Below are positions 55,101 to 62,158 of a DNA stretch of 64,000 nt, piece by piece. A model generated the notes under the pieces. It did not search any database. It was not told the DNA's origin and saw nothing but the letters and a program-made list of their open reading frames with translations. This DNA is from Enoplolaimus lenunculus (taxonomy: Eukaryota > Nematoda > Enoplea > Enoplida > Thoracostomopsidae), in NCBI GenBank assembly GCA_030248215.1, contig JASANG010003423.1, positions 1 through 64,000 of the forward strand, read 5' to 3'. The first letter of the stretch is position 1. The number at the start of each line of letters is the position of its first letter. The position numbers and the translations under genes are program-made.

Positions 55101-58100
55101 GCTTAGGCTTAAGAATACGCGTTTGCAACGCTTAGGTTTAGGCTTAGGCTTAGGAATACGCTTTTGAAACGCTTAGGCTTAGGCTTAGGAATACGCTTTT
55201 GAACCGCTTAGGCTTAGGTTTAGCCTTAGGAACACATTTTTGCGACGCTTAAACTTAGGCTTAAGCTTAGGAATACACTTAATGCACTGTTACGTCCCTA
55301 AAAGCAACATTGGCTGCAAACATTCATGACGACCCAAGCGATGCCCGTCAGTAGGGATCAAAATCAAAATTTTGTATTAAGATTTAGTACTAAAATTGCA
55401 TTCGTCATCGCTTCACTTGTAAGCTTTTTTTACTATTATACAACACGTGCCTCCCGACAAAAAATTTCTGAATCGGCCAATGTTGGTGCTTCTGCAGGTG
55501 CAATACTTTAGAGCATCCAACATTGCCTGTTTCGAAGCGATTTTATGCAATAAAACGAAGGTAAGAGATGATGTATTGGGTTACTTTTATGTATTTATAG
55601 GCGTTTACGGGGCACGTTACAATCACACCTGGAATTGTATGTAGTGATTGGTGTATACAATCCAAATAAAGGTGGTCAACAATATACACTCGGCAGGGCC
55701 TGATCATATTGTCTACAAGACGGGCTCGTAGCCAAGTGAGGCTACGGGGGCGCTCAGTCCCCCCTGGAATAGTTTTTGCCCCCTAAAAAATTTTCAACTT
55801 GCCTGCAAGTCATTAAAAACCCTTGAATGCCCCTCCTGGAAATCTTTTAGCCTCCCTAACAAGGTGAGCTGGCTACGGACCTGCTACAAGAGTGCACTAA
55901 AGCCAATTTCCCTGCGGTCGACAAAATGGGTTGTTACAAAAACTTGGTCGAAAACTAAATATCTATGACGTCTGTTATAATTCGACGCTGACTATCGGGT
56001 TGAAGTTAGCGTAATTACAATCAAGCTGTTCTTCAAAAATCGGTAACATAAAGAGTCTATTGCTGTTTCCACCCGCAATCCTGTTTAATACTTGTTCCAG
56101 CTTCTAAATAAGGTTAAGTATGTTTTGAATAGAATTTTTAAGCATTCCTTCGCGCACACTGCAAAAAATGGTGAGTCAAATTGATTGTCTCCGAAATAAC
56201 CTCTACGGGACTACACAAGTTGAGTCAAAATTCGACTCCGCTATAGTCAAATTCGACTCACTGAGTCGCACGTTTGACTCAGTCGGGGTCGAATTTGACT
56301 CAGTTTGTGTAGTCCCGTAGAGTCTATTTCGGAGGGAGTCAATTTGACTTCCATATTTTTACAGCGCACTAAAATATTTGAAAGATTCGGTCGTTTAGGG
56401 TGACGTCAGTCTGATTCAGTTAACTCATGTTCAAGATAGTAAACGTTATGCCAAATTCGAGCCAGTTCCGTACCTTCCCTCGTTGTAAACCATCCAATCA
56501 AAATCGACAGCTGTATGCAAACTTTTCCAGCCAGTTTAAACCCTGGATGATATTATATCACAAAGTGGAATTCGAAATAAAGCAGTGGGACGTCAGTAAG
56601 CTACAACGAACCAAGATCAATAATACCGAAACGTCGGTTCTTCATATAAGACCACCGGGAACATGGGAGTAGCCAAGATTTTCGTTTGGGTGAACTCAAA
56701 TACTTTTGTGTTTCATTCAAATATTTTAAATATACAGTGTGTTAAATCGTACAAAAACAGTCGCTACACACACAACGCGTGACAAAATAAAAATTGGTAC
56801 ATATATAACACTAAAGCAATGTCGGTTCAGAATAGAAAAGCACTAACAACAAGTGTGTGGGAATGACCCGATAGGGAGATCATAGGTTCTCAGATTATTC
56901 AAAACTAAGATTTTACTAAAACCATTAGGGGTCAAAACCACAATCTGTGAGTGACGCATTTGAACCACGTCAAGTACCGCGTGGGTCATGATCGCATTAA
57001 GCGAAATTAAAGTTATAAAATCAACAAAAAATGTGTAAACTTATTTTGCAGCTTCTTCGTTTGATTTAATAACATTTTCCGAAACTTTTTCAACACAAAA
57101 AAATGACAAAATGAATTCTGCATGGCGCGTGTAGAATCTGTATTAATGGGACTGAGTGGTGCAAAAAAGTCACGAATTCAGTTATTTGTTATGTTAAACG
57201 AACGCTATTGTATTTGTAGTGAATAAATTTCGCCAAAAAACTAAACACGGAAGATGCATCATGTAAATATTCGCTATCGCTTAATATTTTTGTTTTCAAA
57301 CGTTGCAGCAATACAACGAATTATGACTCAATAAAGAAGATATAAAAGTAAGTCAATCTAAGTCAATTAGTTTCATTTTTTCAAATTTTTAAACAAATAT
57401 CTGGCACGAAAAAATACCGGAGCCGGATGCCGATTTTTTGTCGGAGCCGGAGCCGGATATCCGGCCTCACCCTGATATATTCATATATATTATATTTATA
57501 TTTATTTATTTATTTATTTATTTATAATATATGGGGTACCTTTTCAAAACATTTGATATTTTTTGAGCACAAATCTGTCATGCGAGCTTGAGATTCGACC
57601 ATACCGTCTTTTGTGATTTCAATTGCCAAACGAGTAGAACCATCCTAAAATAAATATGAAAAACGGTTGTCGTAAAATACTTTGTTCTGAAAACATTTGG
57701 TGGTCAAGGGCACGGAAATTGGCGCCGGCATCTATGTGCAAGGGTTAATTTTTAGATATAACTGGATTTATATATAGAGTAGGACCACTGCGCCTTGACG
57801 AGCAATGTCACATTGGTATTTTACAGCCACAGTTGAGTTTGGTTCACAAAACTGCCAACAAATTCAAAAGTTTATTTGGATGTAGATACTGATTTCAAAG
57901 TGCACCGTTTCAGATTTGACTGCCTGCCATCACAGAAAGCAAGTATAAAGACAAATAGTGATTAAGTAAAAACGTTGTTCGGTAAGTTTAAAGACATTGC
58001 CTGGGTTCCTAAAATGTTAAGTATTTACTTAAGCTATACTCAAGTAAGTACTTAAGTAGCTGACTTAAGTAAACGCTTAACTTTTCGAACAAAACAGGTA

Positions 58101-59837
58101 AATGCCAAATGTGAGCCATTGTCATAACAAAAAAGTAACAGTTTAATTTATATTAAAGAGGCAACACGAGTTTGCAATTTAAGTTGGACCAATGTTTTAT
58201 ATACCTGAACGGTTAATTTGTAATCTGTCAGATTTAGTCAGCGGCTTAAGTGTTTACTTAACTTAAGTACGCTTTTAAAAACGACGAAATGGCTAAGTAA
58301 TTACTTAGCACGTGTTTATATACCAAGTGATACTTTTAAGCAGGGTTTCAGAAACCCAGCCGTTATCATACAATTTAATGAGGATAACACTGAATTTAAG
58401 ACGCAGCAGCAAAAACAATTGTTACCATTTTTCGAGATTTTTGTTTCCGTAAATTATCGCACAATAATCGAAATTGTCGTTGTTCTTCAAGCATTTCAGT
58501 TTGCAAGTAGTCAACAACTTGAGTAAGACTCTGCAATTAATATTACGGGCCAATGTAAAGAACAGTGGCGGAAAAATATCATAAGCATATTCTTAAGCCT
58601 AAGCCTAAGCGTAAGACGAGCATATTCCTAAGCCTAAGCATAAGCCTAAGCCTAAGCGTAAGAAAGAGCATATTCGTAAGCCTAAGCCTAAGCGTAAGAC
58701 GAGCATATTCCTAAGCCTAAGCATAAGCGTAAGACGAGCATATTCCTAAGCCTAAGCATAAGCCTAAGCCTAAGCGTAAGAATGAGCATATTCCTAAGCC
58801 TAAGCTTAAGCCTAAGCCTAATCCAATCAAAAAAATTTGTCTAAAGCTTAAGCTTGCTCTATTTTAGTCTCACAGAAAAACTTCCGCCCCTGATCTTTAC
58901 ATGGACCATATTACGGAAAACATTTCACAAGCAATCACTGCATATATCAACGTTTGATTGTGAACCTATTGAACGATATCGCATCTAAATCATAGTTTCC
59001 ACTTTTCGAAGGTTAACGGTCACAACACTTTTATGATAAGCTTAAAAAGCATGCATTTAATGATCAGGTAACGAAATTATTTTTTACCGAAAATATGAAG
59101 GTAATACACCTATTGCTAAATTTCGTACCAACTCTTTTTAAAGGTTAAAAATCAGGCTAAAATAGTCATGTTTAAAATGAACCAGTTTGGAAAATTTAGG
59201 CAAAAAAATAACCGAAACAACGCAAGTATTGTGACGCATAAAATTCACAAAATTGTGGAACCTCCTAAAAGTTTATTTTTTTGTTTGTGTCTGTGCAAAT
59301 TTCACAGGAAATCATTGTCTTATCACATCGCTTTTATACGCACCTGATGCGCCTGTTAGAATCTAAGCTCGTATTCTCAAATGTGTGTTGCACCTATTAC
59401 CAGTTGGTGATAGGCCTTGTAACTTTCGAAGCAGGGAATAGTGAGGTTTGAAATTCAGCACATTTATTGCGTTCGATTTTCTCTGCTACCGTACAAAAAT
59501 TTTGACATTTGTAATTGCACCAGTTCGTTAGTTTGAAAACCTATTACTAACTGTTAATAGGTGCTATATGCATTTGAGAATATGTGTCCTTTTGTGCGAC
59601 CCTGAGACCAGCCTATTCGATTTGATTATCTGAGACGAAAAACAACAAACCGTTTACGATATGTTAATACCAGGGTGCAGCCGGAGGTGAAAAATACCGG
59701 AGCCGCAGCCGAAGGCAGACCTTTGGTTGCACCCTGGTTAATACCTTTTCGTCTAATTGTTTAATTGCCACATCAAACTGTTCGTTATTAAGTGATTTCG
59801 TCCATCGCAAACATTCTGATATATCAACGTCAGCCAT
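36978..59837 (-). CDS. PP1-docking, PH-like and actin-fold fusion protein, 16 exons
   Basis: Reassembled minus-strand gene of about 1,470 residues, with no stop and with matching phases at every junction (exon 6 has an uncertain end). Order: residues 1-101, charged helical or coiled-coil segment; 102-922, one 2.46-kb exon of Ser/Thr/Asn-rich, probably disordered sequence with SILK (249-252), GILK (270-273) and RVTF (290-293); about 960-1090, PH-like domain (LWRTRYFETKSGRLLWYD ... AKWQEAIESH); 1091-1471, actin fold (ILIVELGSCSIRAG, TTGIVVDVGDRV, YLCGGTTIMPG). SILK and RVxF are established PP1 docking motifs. The actin-fold family includes nucleotide-binding cytoskeletal and nuclear proteins. 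A scaffold joining PP1, membrane and an actin-like module is inference. The alternative is two genes, with the ARP part having its own unseen first exon. I found no AATAAA on this strand within about 900 bases after the stop. Confidence 0.8.
37131..37165 (+). repeat. (TAA)n microsatellite
   Basis: About 11 trinucleotides, starting roughly 10 bp upstream (minus sense) of the last exon of the fusion gene, so it overlaps the polypyrimidine-tract position. Confidence 0.95.
37432..37697. mobile_element. TTAGGC-core MITE, type B, in last actin-fold intron
   Basis: GGCCCATATAAAGATCAGGG ... CCCTGTTCTTTTCATTGGCC, with a modular core. Confidence 0.88.
37755..37854 (-). CDS. fusion gene exon 15: adenosine-binding GGTT motif
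   Basis: Acceptor TTTCAG, donor CAG|GTAAGC, phase 2-0. SIYLCGGTTIMPGFRQRVEN matches actin [20 protein letters not shown]. Confidence 0.92.
38035..38353. mobile_element. TTAGGC-core MITE, type B, reversed, long core
   Basis: The right end GTTCCGCCCCTGATCGTTTAC is clear and the left end is worn. The core has at least five CCTAAGC modules and reads as Lys-Pro repeats if translated. It lies between exons 14 and 15. Confidence 0.82.
38386..38535 (-). CDS. fusion gene exon 14: actin fold
   Basis: Acceptor TTTCAG, donor CG|GTAAAA, phase 2-2. CRFTAPEGLMNPKRW ... GIHKLINLAI ... PIDNRRKLYR matches actin ERFRCPEALFQPSF ... GIHETTFNSI ... DIDIRKDLYA. Confidence 0.9.
38580..38757. mobile_element. TTAGGC-core MITE, type C, reversed
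   Basis: GGCGTAACAGTAAATTAAGC ... GAACGCCCCTTAAAGTGGGCC. It lies between exons 13 and 14. Confidence 0.8.
38896..39011 (-). CDS. fusion gene exon 13: actin fold
   Basis: Acceptor TTTCAG, donor AC|GTATGC, phase 0-2. TAFMADNYPEQCEKYAQ matches actin LCYVALDFEQEM. A slightly expanded loop follows. Confidence 0.85.
39250..39440 (+). repeat. GGGGTGAAACCAACCGTT minisatellite
   Basis: About ten irregular 18-19 bp units in the intron between exons 12 and 13. Confidence 0.88.
39757..39908 (-). CDS. fusion gene exon 12: actin fold
   Basis: Acceptor TTTTAG, donor AAG|GTACGT, phase 1-0. YVVQSGTMSVPFGGSKIAE follows the IVPIVDG of exon 11 as YALPHAI...DLAGRDLT does in actin. EKLLLRYTMEK matches the actin helix before EKLCYVALD. 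Confidence 0.88.
39948..40381. mobile_element. hAT-like MITE (family I) in actin-fold intron
   Basis: CACGGTGCAACCGG ... CCGGTTGCACCCTG. Flanks CCAACAAT/CCTACAAT agree at 7 of 8. It lies between exons 11 and 12 of the minus-strand gene. Confidence 0.85.
40825..41017 (-). CDS. fusion gene exon 11: actin-fold phosphate loop 2
   Basis: Acceptor TTACAG, donor ACG|GTATAC, phase 0-1. ILLSMPHNSPPNLIG matches actin VLLTEAPLNPKANRE. KQPILSLASYSSTTGIVVDVGDRVN matches [26 protein letters not shown] in pieces. The D-G-D core and a Gln near actin Gln137 are kept. Confidence 0.9.
41430..41525. mobile_element. TTAGGC-core MITE fragment
   Basis: CCTAAGCATAAGCCTAAGC units only. No ends recognised. Confidence 0.6.
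41590..41700. mobile_element. half of an AAGAGTGG-type MITE (family D) at array edge
   Basis: CCCCCTCAAGTAGGGGGG, a GTGCCGGGCACA-like stretch and GTACCCAGTTGCGCATGCTCTTG match the right half of the full-length copy at 47390-47715. It borders the tandem array and probably seeded it. Confidence 0.7.
41741..42431 (-). repeat. 131-bp tandem array repeating an exon tail and its splice donor
   Basis: Five intronic copies plus the true exon end. Exon-tail starts fall near 41741, 41873, 42003, 42135, 42268 and 42399, a period of 130-133 bp. Each unit holds about 33 nt of exon 10 (encoding KQLDIELQNYQ with small changes), the GTAACTCC donor, about 30 bp of intron and one end of an AAGAGTGGATGATG-type MITE. 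Confidence 0.9.
42399..42577 (-). CDS. fusion gene exon 10: actin fold, shortened subdomain 2
   Basis: Acceptor TTTTAAG, donor CAG|GTAACT, phase 1-0. FGIQIYNLAKSHNGKLLHPI aligns with the VGDEAQSKRGILTLKYPI stretch of actin. The D-loop part of subdomain 2 is missing. The last 33 nt and the donor are repeated five times in the following intron. Confidence 0.83.
42659..42855. mobile_element. TTAGGC-core MITE, type C
   Basis: GGCCTATGTTACTTTAAGAG ... CCCCTTAAAGTAACGTTGGC. It lies between exons 9 and 10. Confidence 0.88.
43434..43545 (-). CDS. fusion gene exon 9: actin-fold phosphate loop 1
   Basis: Acceptor TTTAAG, donor AAG|GTGAGC, phase 0-1. ILIVELGSCSIRAGRL aligns with actin DNGSGMCKAGF. The first Asp is replaced by Glu, Gly-Ser is kept, and Lys18 is replaced by Arg. 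No in-frame Met lies upstream nearby, which argues against a separate start here. Confidence 0.82.
43608..43827. mobile_element. TTAGGC-core MITE, hybrid ends (A/B)
   Basis: Left GTCAATGTGTAGAACAGGGC (type A). Right CCGCTACTGATGTTTACATG (type B). Fusion-junction intron. Confidence 0.78.
43904..44094. mobile_element. family J element in fusion-junction intron
   Basis: CAGGGCCGGATTAGCCACC ... TGTCTGCTCCGGCACTA, with GCTTGCGTCGCTCGCGAG inside. Confidence 0.75.
44190..44271. mobile_element. TTAGGC-core MITE end fragment, type C
   Basis: AATGTAATCTAGAATCTAAAC to CCCCTTAAAGTAACATGGGCC, coreless. Confidence 0.7.
44341..44455 (-). CDS. fusion gene exon 8: PH-like C-terminal helix and linker
   Basis: Acceptor TATAG, donor AAG|GTAATT, phase 2-0. 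CPISLTAKWQEAIESHAVL is a typical PH C-terminal helix with the conserved Trp. The linker is TYVQPTYPRVLNTEK. It joins in phase 0 to the first actin-fold exon. Confidence 0.82.
44469..44693. mobile_element. TTAGGC-core MITE, type C
   Basis: GGCCAATGTTACTTTAAGAC ... CACCTTAAAGGAACATTAGC. It lies 14 bp beyond exon 8 in the intron. Confidence 0.88.
44941..45062 (-). CDS. fusion gene exon 7: PH-like domain, middle
   Basis: Acceptor TTGCAG, donor AG|GTAAGT, phase 0-2. PIGELELSAVKVERQ and NILILEGGPDKATLVLR read as PH beta strands 4-7. Confidence 0.82.
45546..45809 (-). mobile_element. tRNA-like TIR element (family E), nested
   Basis: TCCCTTTCTCACA ... TGTGAGAAGGGG ends with TTA duplicated at 45543-45545 and 45810-45812. 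Inside, on the minus strand, AGCTGAGTGGTGATGG resembles a box A and GAGTTCGAATCC a box B at tRNA-like spacing. Confidence 0.85.
45823..46004. mobile_element. TTAGGC-core MITE, type A, nested in type B
   Basis: GGCCCATGTATTTAACAGGG ... CCCTGTCCTATACATGGGCC. TAATT occurs on both sides and the host element resumes immediately. Confidence 0.88.
46139..46171 (-). CDS. fusion gene exon 6 (3' end uncertain)
   Basis: Acceptor TTTTTCAG gives IAISTLPVVRL in phase 0. The next exon demands a phase-0 end, but only weak donors fit (GTACCT after 46139 or GTGCGT after 46148). The frame stays open through LVPGFYFVAYGDEHKPY to the edge of an inserted MITE at 46090, so the insertion may have altered the original donor. 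Confidence 0.45.
46192..46468. mobile_element. TTA-target MITE filling intron 5 of the fusion gene
   Basis: 29-bp TIR (AGCCCTATTCACACGTGC ... ) with one mismatch and TTA duplication (46189-46191, 46469-46471). It accounts for 277 of the 323 bp of the intron between exons 5 and 6. Confidence 0.9.
46495..46728 (-). CDS. fusion gene exon 5: start of PH-like domain
   Basis: Acceptor TTATAG, donor GAT|GTAAGT. 78 residues, phase 0-0. NLWRTRYFETKSGRLLWYD matches the beta2-beta3 signature of PH domains (W-x-x-R-Y-F ... G-x-L-x-Y). The preceding CRQWDPTALLRVLYKIDRD is unassigned. Confidence 0.85.
46867..47092. mobile_element. palindromic GAGTTGA element (family H)
   Basis: CACTGTAAATTCCAATGAG ... 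CACTGAAATTTACAGTG ends. The body is inverted GAGTTGATTAATCAACTC blocks. Confidence 0.85.
47239..47812. mobile_element. family H element carrying a nested family D MITE
   Basis: CACTGCAAATTGCAATCAG ... CACTGGAATTTACAGTG, split by the element at 47390-47715. Confidence 0.85.
47390..47715. mobile_element. family D MITE, full length, nested
   Basis: Long imperfect TIRs (AAGAGTGGATGATCACTC ... and its complement) flank a C/G-run core (ACCCCCCTTG). It is flanked by TTATAT on both sides (47384-47389 and 47716-47721) and inserted inside a family H element. Confidence 0.85.
48037..48269. mobile_element. TTAGGC-core MITE, type A, beside exon 4
   Basis: CCCATGTATAGAACAGGGCC ... GCTATTCTATACATCGGCC. 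It sits about 30 bp inside the intron and extends the open frame of exon 4 with Lys-Pro codons that are not expected in the mRNA. Confidence 0.88.
48301..50763 (-). CDS. fusion gene exon 4: long disordered region with PP1 docking motifs
   Basis: 2,463 nt, 821 residues, phase 0-0, acceptor ATTTCAG, donor TCT|GTAAGT. It is open throughout and rich in Ser, Thr, Asn and Gln, with no hydrophobic core. SILK is encoded at 50311-50322, GILK at 50248-50259 and RVTF (in RPRVTFSP) at 50188-50199, among many SP and TP sites. The open frame continues past the donor into a TTAGGC MITE (KPKPKP-like tail). That tail is not coding, because the strong donor and phase match to exon 5 end the exon here. Confidence 0.85.
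51050..51220. mobile_element. family F MITE, reversed
   Basis: GGGGAGCCAGGGTGGGAGG ... AGGTGAGCTGGCTACGGGG. Confidence 0.78.
51607..51771. mobile_element. TTAGGC-core MITE, type C, reversed
   Basis: CCAATGTTACTTTTAGGGCC ... GGGACGGCCCTAAATGGGCC. Confidence 0.83.
52312..52465. mobile_element. family F MITE, reversed
   Basis: GCGCGTAGACAAAGGGGATG ... GGTGAGCTGGCTTCGGGCC. Confidence 0.8.
52953..53163. mobile_element. GGCGCTATAC-ended element with minisatellite core
   Basis: TIR TAACGGTGGCGCTATACTT and its complement (1 mismatch) flank about seven copies of a 19-bp CGTCCGTCACCGTCCGGCG unit. Related at the ends to the element at 34150. Confidence 0.82.
53296..53462. mobile_element. family F MITE, reversed
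   Basis: CCACAGCCAGAAGAGGGCC ... GATGAGCTCGCTACAGGCC. A partial copy of its right half recurs at 53601-53657. Confidence 0.75.
53849..54040. mobile_element. TTAGGC-core MITE, type C, reversed
   Basis: GGCCATTGTTACTTTTACGG ... GGCACTAAGAGTAACATGGG. Confidence 0.86.
54255..54600 (+). repeat. tandem array of GATAAAATGGTAACG units
   Basis: Four to five irregular units of ATAAAATGGTAACGTTTGT ... CCCTCAGAAAATTTTT inside intron 3 of the minus-strand gene. Confidence 0.8.
54980..55314. mobile_element. TTAGGC-core MITE, type C, long core
   Basis: GGCCCATGTTACTTTAAGGA ... CGTCCCTAAAAGCAACATTGG. The core is about five modules of GCTTAGG units spaced by AATACGCTTTTG. Confidence 0.88.
55720..55884. mobile_element. 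family F MITE, reversed
   Basis: GACGGGCTCGTAGCCAAGTG ... AGGTGAGCTGGCTACGGAC. Confidence 0.82.
56155..56369. mobile_element. palindromic GTCAAATT element (family G)
   Basis: CACACTGCAAAAAATGGTGAG-type left end and CCATATTTTTACAGCGC right end, in intron 3 of the minus-strand gene. Confidence 0.87.
57411..57474. mobile_element. short hAT-like fragment (family I)
   Basis: ATACCGGAGCCGGATGCC ... GGCCTCACCCTG in the first large intron. Truncated at one end. Confidence 0.6.
57478..57535 (+). repeat. AT/TTTA low-complexity tract
   Basis: TATATTTATATTTATTTATT run directly after the donor of exon 3 (minus sense). Confidence 0.8.
57540..57644 (-). CDS. fusion gene exon 3
   Basis: Acceptor TTTTAG, donor AAG|GTACCC. 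35 residues, phase 0-0: DGSTRLAIEITKDGMVE ... KCFEK. Helical, charged, no domain recognised. Confidence 0.78.
57999..58361. mobile_element. ACTTAAGT-rich element (family P)
   Basis: GCCTGGGTTCCTAAAAT ... TTCAGAAACCCAGCC ends. Both ends are packed with ACTTAAGT palindromes. It lies between exons 2 and 3. Confidence 0.8.
58426..58530 (-). CDS. fusion gene exon 2
   Basis: Acceptor TTGCAG, donor ATG|GTAACA. 35 residues, phase 0-0. VVDYLQTEMLEEQRQFRLL followed by a basic KQKSRKM stretch looks helical with heptad spacing. Confidence 0.78.
58547..58907. mobile_element. TTAGGC-core MITE, type B, reversed, longest core
   Basis: GGGCCAATGTAAAGAACAGT ... GCCCCTGATCTTTACATGGA. The core has about seven modules with near-identical CGTAAGACGAGCATATTCC spacers. 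It lies next to exon 2. Confidence 0.88.
59671..59736. mobile_element. 66-bp hAT-like mini-element at splice donor (family I)
   Basis: CAGGGTGCAGCCGG ... GGTTGCACCCTG with a perfect 8-bp duplication GTTAATAC at 59663-59670 and 59737-59744. On the minus strand the copy next to the exon is the intron-1 donor GTATTAAC. Confidence 0.9.
59745..59837 (-). CDS. fusion gene exon 1 (start codon)
   Basis: ATG (59835-59837) begins MADVDISECLRWTKS and runs to KQLDEK, 31 residues, phase 0. The donor GAAAAG|GTATTA is also the first copy of the 8-bp target duplication of a hAT-like element. Confidence 0.75.
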
Positions 59838-59931
59838 ATTTTATTTCAAAATATTATATTTCTTATGAAATTTAGTCGCTGAAAATCGCACGCCACCGTT
59901 GATGAAAAACTAAAGCATAGTACCTAAGCAG

Positions 59932-60361
59932 CAGCGTGCAAGCGGAATTATAAATACCGGAACCGGGAAGTTTAAAAAGTACCGGAAACGGAACCGGAGC
60001 CGGAGACGGAAAACAAATAACACTTGTTGCCGAAACAGTCATTTAAAAGCTATTTTATTGCTTTTAATGGTGTACCATTTATAGGATGTGACACTTTTAA
60101 AACAAATACAGTAGCTTGGAAACGTATAATGAATTATAGAGCATGACACAAATTGAAAATTTTGGCAATACACGCTGAGATAATTTCAGAAAAACAAGCT
60201 AGAATAATATGCTAATTTTGGTTAAATTTTCGATTAAGAAAAATTTTCAATACCGAAAATACCAGAAAATTGCAGTGAAACAACACCGCATTTATTACCG
60301 GAACCAGATTATAAATAATACCAAATTTGCCTACCGGAACCGGGATTCCGGTTACACCCTG
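59932..60361. mobile_element. hAT-like MITE (family I)
   Basis: CAGCGTGCAAGCGG ... CCGGTTACACCCTG, homologous along its length to the copies at 23649 and 39948. The target duplication is unclear. Confidence 0.75.
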
Positions 60362-61015
60362 CCTAATAGTGAAAATAGCGATCCATATGGCTATGTCCAC
60401 GGTGTATGGTGTTACATTAGGTTTACTTAACGCCGCTAATTTTTTCATTTTATACAGAACCCGCATTTTCAAATGTGTGTAGCGTCTATCGCCACTTGGA
60501 CAGATCTTGTAACCTACAAACCAGTCAGCACTGAAGCTCAAAGTTTGGCACATTTTTCACATTTGATTTGCTCTCTACTCCTGTACCAAATTTCACGTTA
60601 AGCTACTGCAACAGTGAACGAGTTTAAAAACCTATTACTAACTGATGATAGTTGCGATACACATTTGAGAATACGGCCCCTAGGTTGGTGTGAAATGTTT
60701 TGCCGTCTTAGAAGTGTTAGCCCTGTCTGTAAACTAGTTCTTTCATGTCCCACTTGAAACTGTTTCCCCCATCAAGTTGGCTACGGGTCCGCATCTTAAT
60801 CCACTAGAAACATTAATCTCAAAAAAACCATAGCTAAAAACGCAAACAGTAGCGTTAAAACTGCAGCGTGCGAATCTGCACTTGAATTGCATCTCTTGAA
60901 AATAACCTGATGTAAACTGTACTAAATTTCAAGTGGCCAAATTGACAAACAACGTAAAATTAATGTTTATGGCGAAAAATTTGTAAATTTTATGTGCCTC
61001 TGTTGGTCCCGTGTA

Positions 61016-61120
61016 TTAATGATTACGGACCGGCCGTTTTGTCGCAGGACTGCAATAGAGTAAAGATTAAGCTGTAGACTATTTTTTGCGTTGGCTTAAA
61101 CTTAAAGCACAACATTGGCT
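61016..61120. mobile_element. TTAGGC-core MITE remnant
   Basis: GACCGGCCGTTTTGTCGC, a pyrimidine turn and GGCTTAAACTTAAAGC. Worn and coreless. Confidence 0.45.
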
Positions 61121-61500
61121 GGGTTTCTGAAATTATACTTAAGTATTTACTTAAGTTATACTTAAGTAATTACTTAAGTTATACTTAAGTAATTACTTAA
61201 ATCGCCCGACTTAAGTAAATACTTAAATTTCGAGCAACAACAAATAAACGCCAAATGTCAGCCATTAAACAAGAAAGTAATTGTTTTGCATTATATTGAG
61301 GAGGGACCAATAGTCTACATTTTCAATTTGCCAAACGTTAGAATGCCTGATTGGTAAATTTGCAATCTATCAAATTAAGTCAGCGACTTAAGTATTTCCA
61401 TAACTGAAGTGCGTTCTTAAAAACGACAAAATGGTTAATTACTTTACATGTACATAAAGTACTAAGTCGAACTTAAGTACGGTTTTGAAAACCCAGCCAA
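61116..61500. mobile_element. ACTTAAGT-rich element (family P)
   Basis: TTGGCTGGGTTTCTGAAAT ... TTTTGAAAACCCAGCCAA ends. Homologous to the copy at 57999. Confidence 0.83.
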
Positions 61501-61984
61501 TATGATTCTTCTATGCCGAAAGGTTGGCCGTGAATTTTTTAACACGGTTCAATCCGTACCACTGGATTATTTGCAAGTTCCATACTCGTCTCTTGTACAC
61601 ATTTTCCCCTCATCATACTTAAGATTAACGCTTTGACTTATGCTCATGCTCAGATGTAAGCTTTAGATTAAGACTTTGGCAAAAGCTTAGACTGTGGTTG
61701 GGGCTTCGATATGCATATCCAAACCTAAGCCTAAGACTATTTAGCCTAAGCATAAGCCTAAGCTTGTTCGGGTTGAAAGTGTTCGAAGCTTCACAGTCTT
61801 ACAACAAATGTATTACAAGCAATTCTAGACAAACGGCGGAAATAAAGCTTGTAAATTTAAAATGTTTACAAAGTTGTATCAGTTTGTCTGAACCCCCGTT
61901 TGTATTTCAGATATCAAAGTATGAAACCAGCGAATATATTTGTCATCTAGAAACAGTAATATATAAAATTGCTCAATCTCAACG

Positions 61985-62158
61985 GGACCACAGCCAAGGG
62001 GGGGTGCCAGAATGGGCTCAGCCGCACCCCCCCTGAAACAATTTTGTACCCCCTAGAAAATTTTCAACCTTGATTGGTAAGTCATTGAAAACCCTTGTAT
62101 GCCCCTCCTGAAAAATTTATAGCCACCCTCTCCTAGCACGGTGAGCTGGCTAAGGGCA
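61985..62158. mobile_element. family F MITE, reversed
   Basis: GACCACAGCCAAGGGGGGG ... GGTGAGCTGGCTAAGGGC. Confidence 0.78.

Larger units (their letters stand above)
50764..57539 (-). other. intron 3 of the fusion gene
   Basis: About 6.8 kb, the largest intron, in phase 0. It is packed with MITEs of families F, G and TTAGGC types B/C plus two small arrays. I found no exon in it, and the flanking phases need none. Confidence 0.75.
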
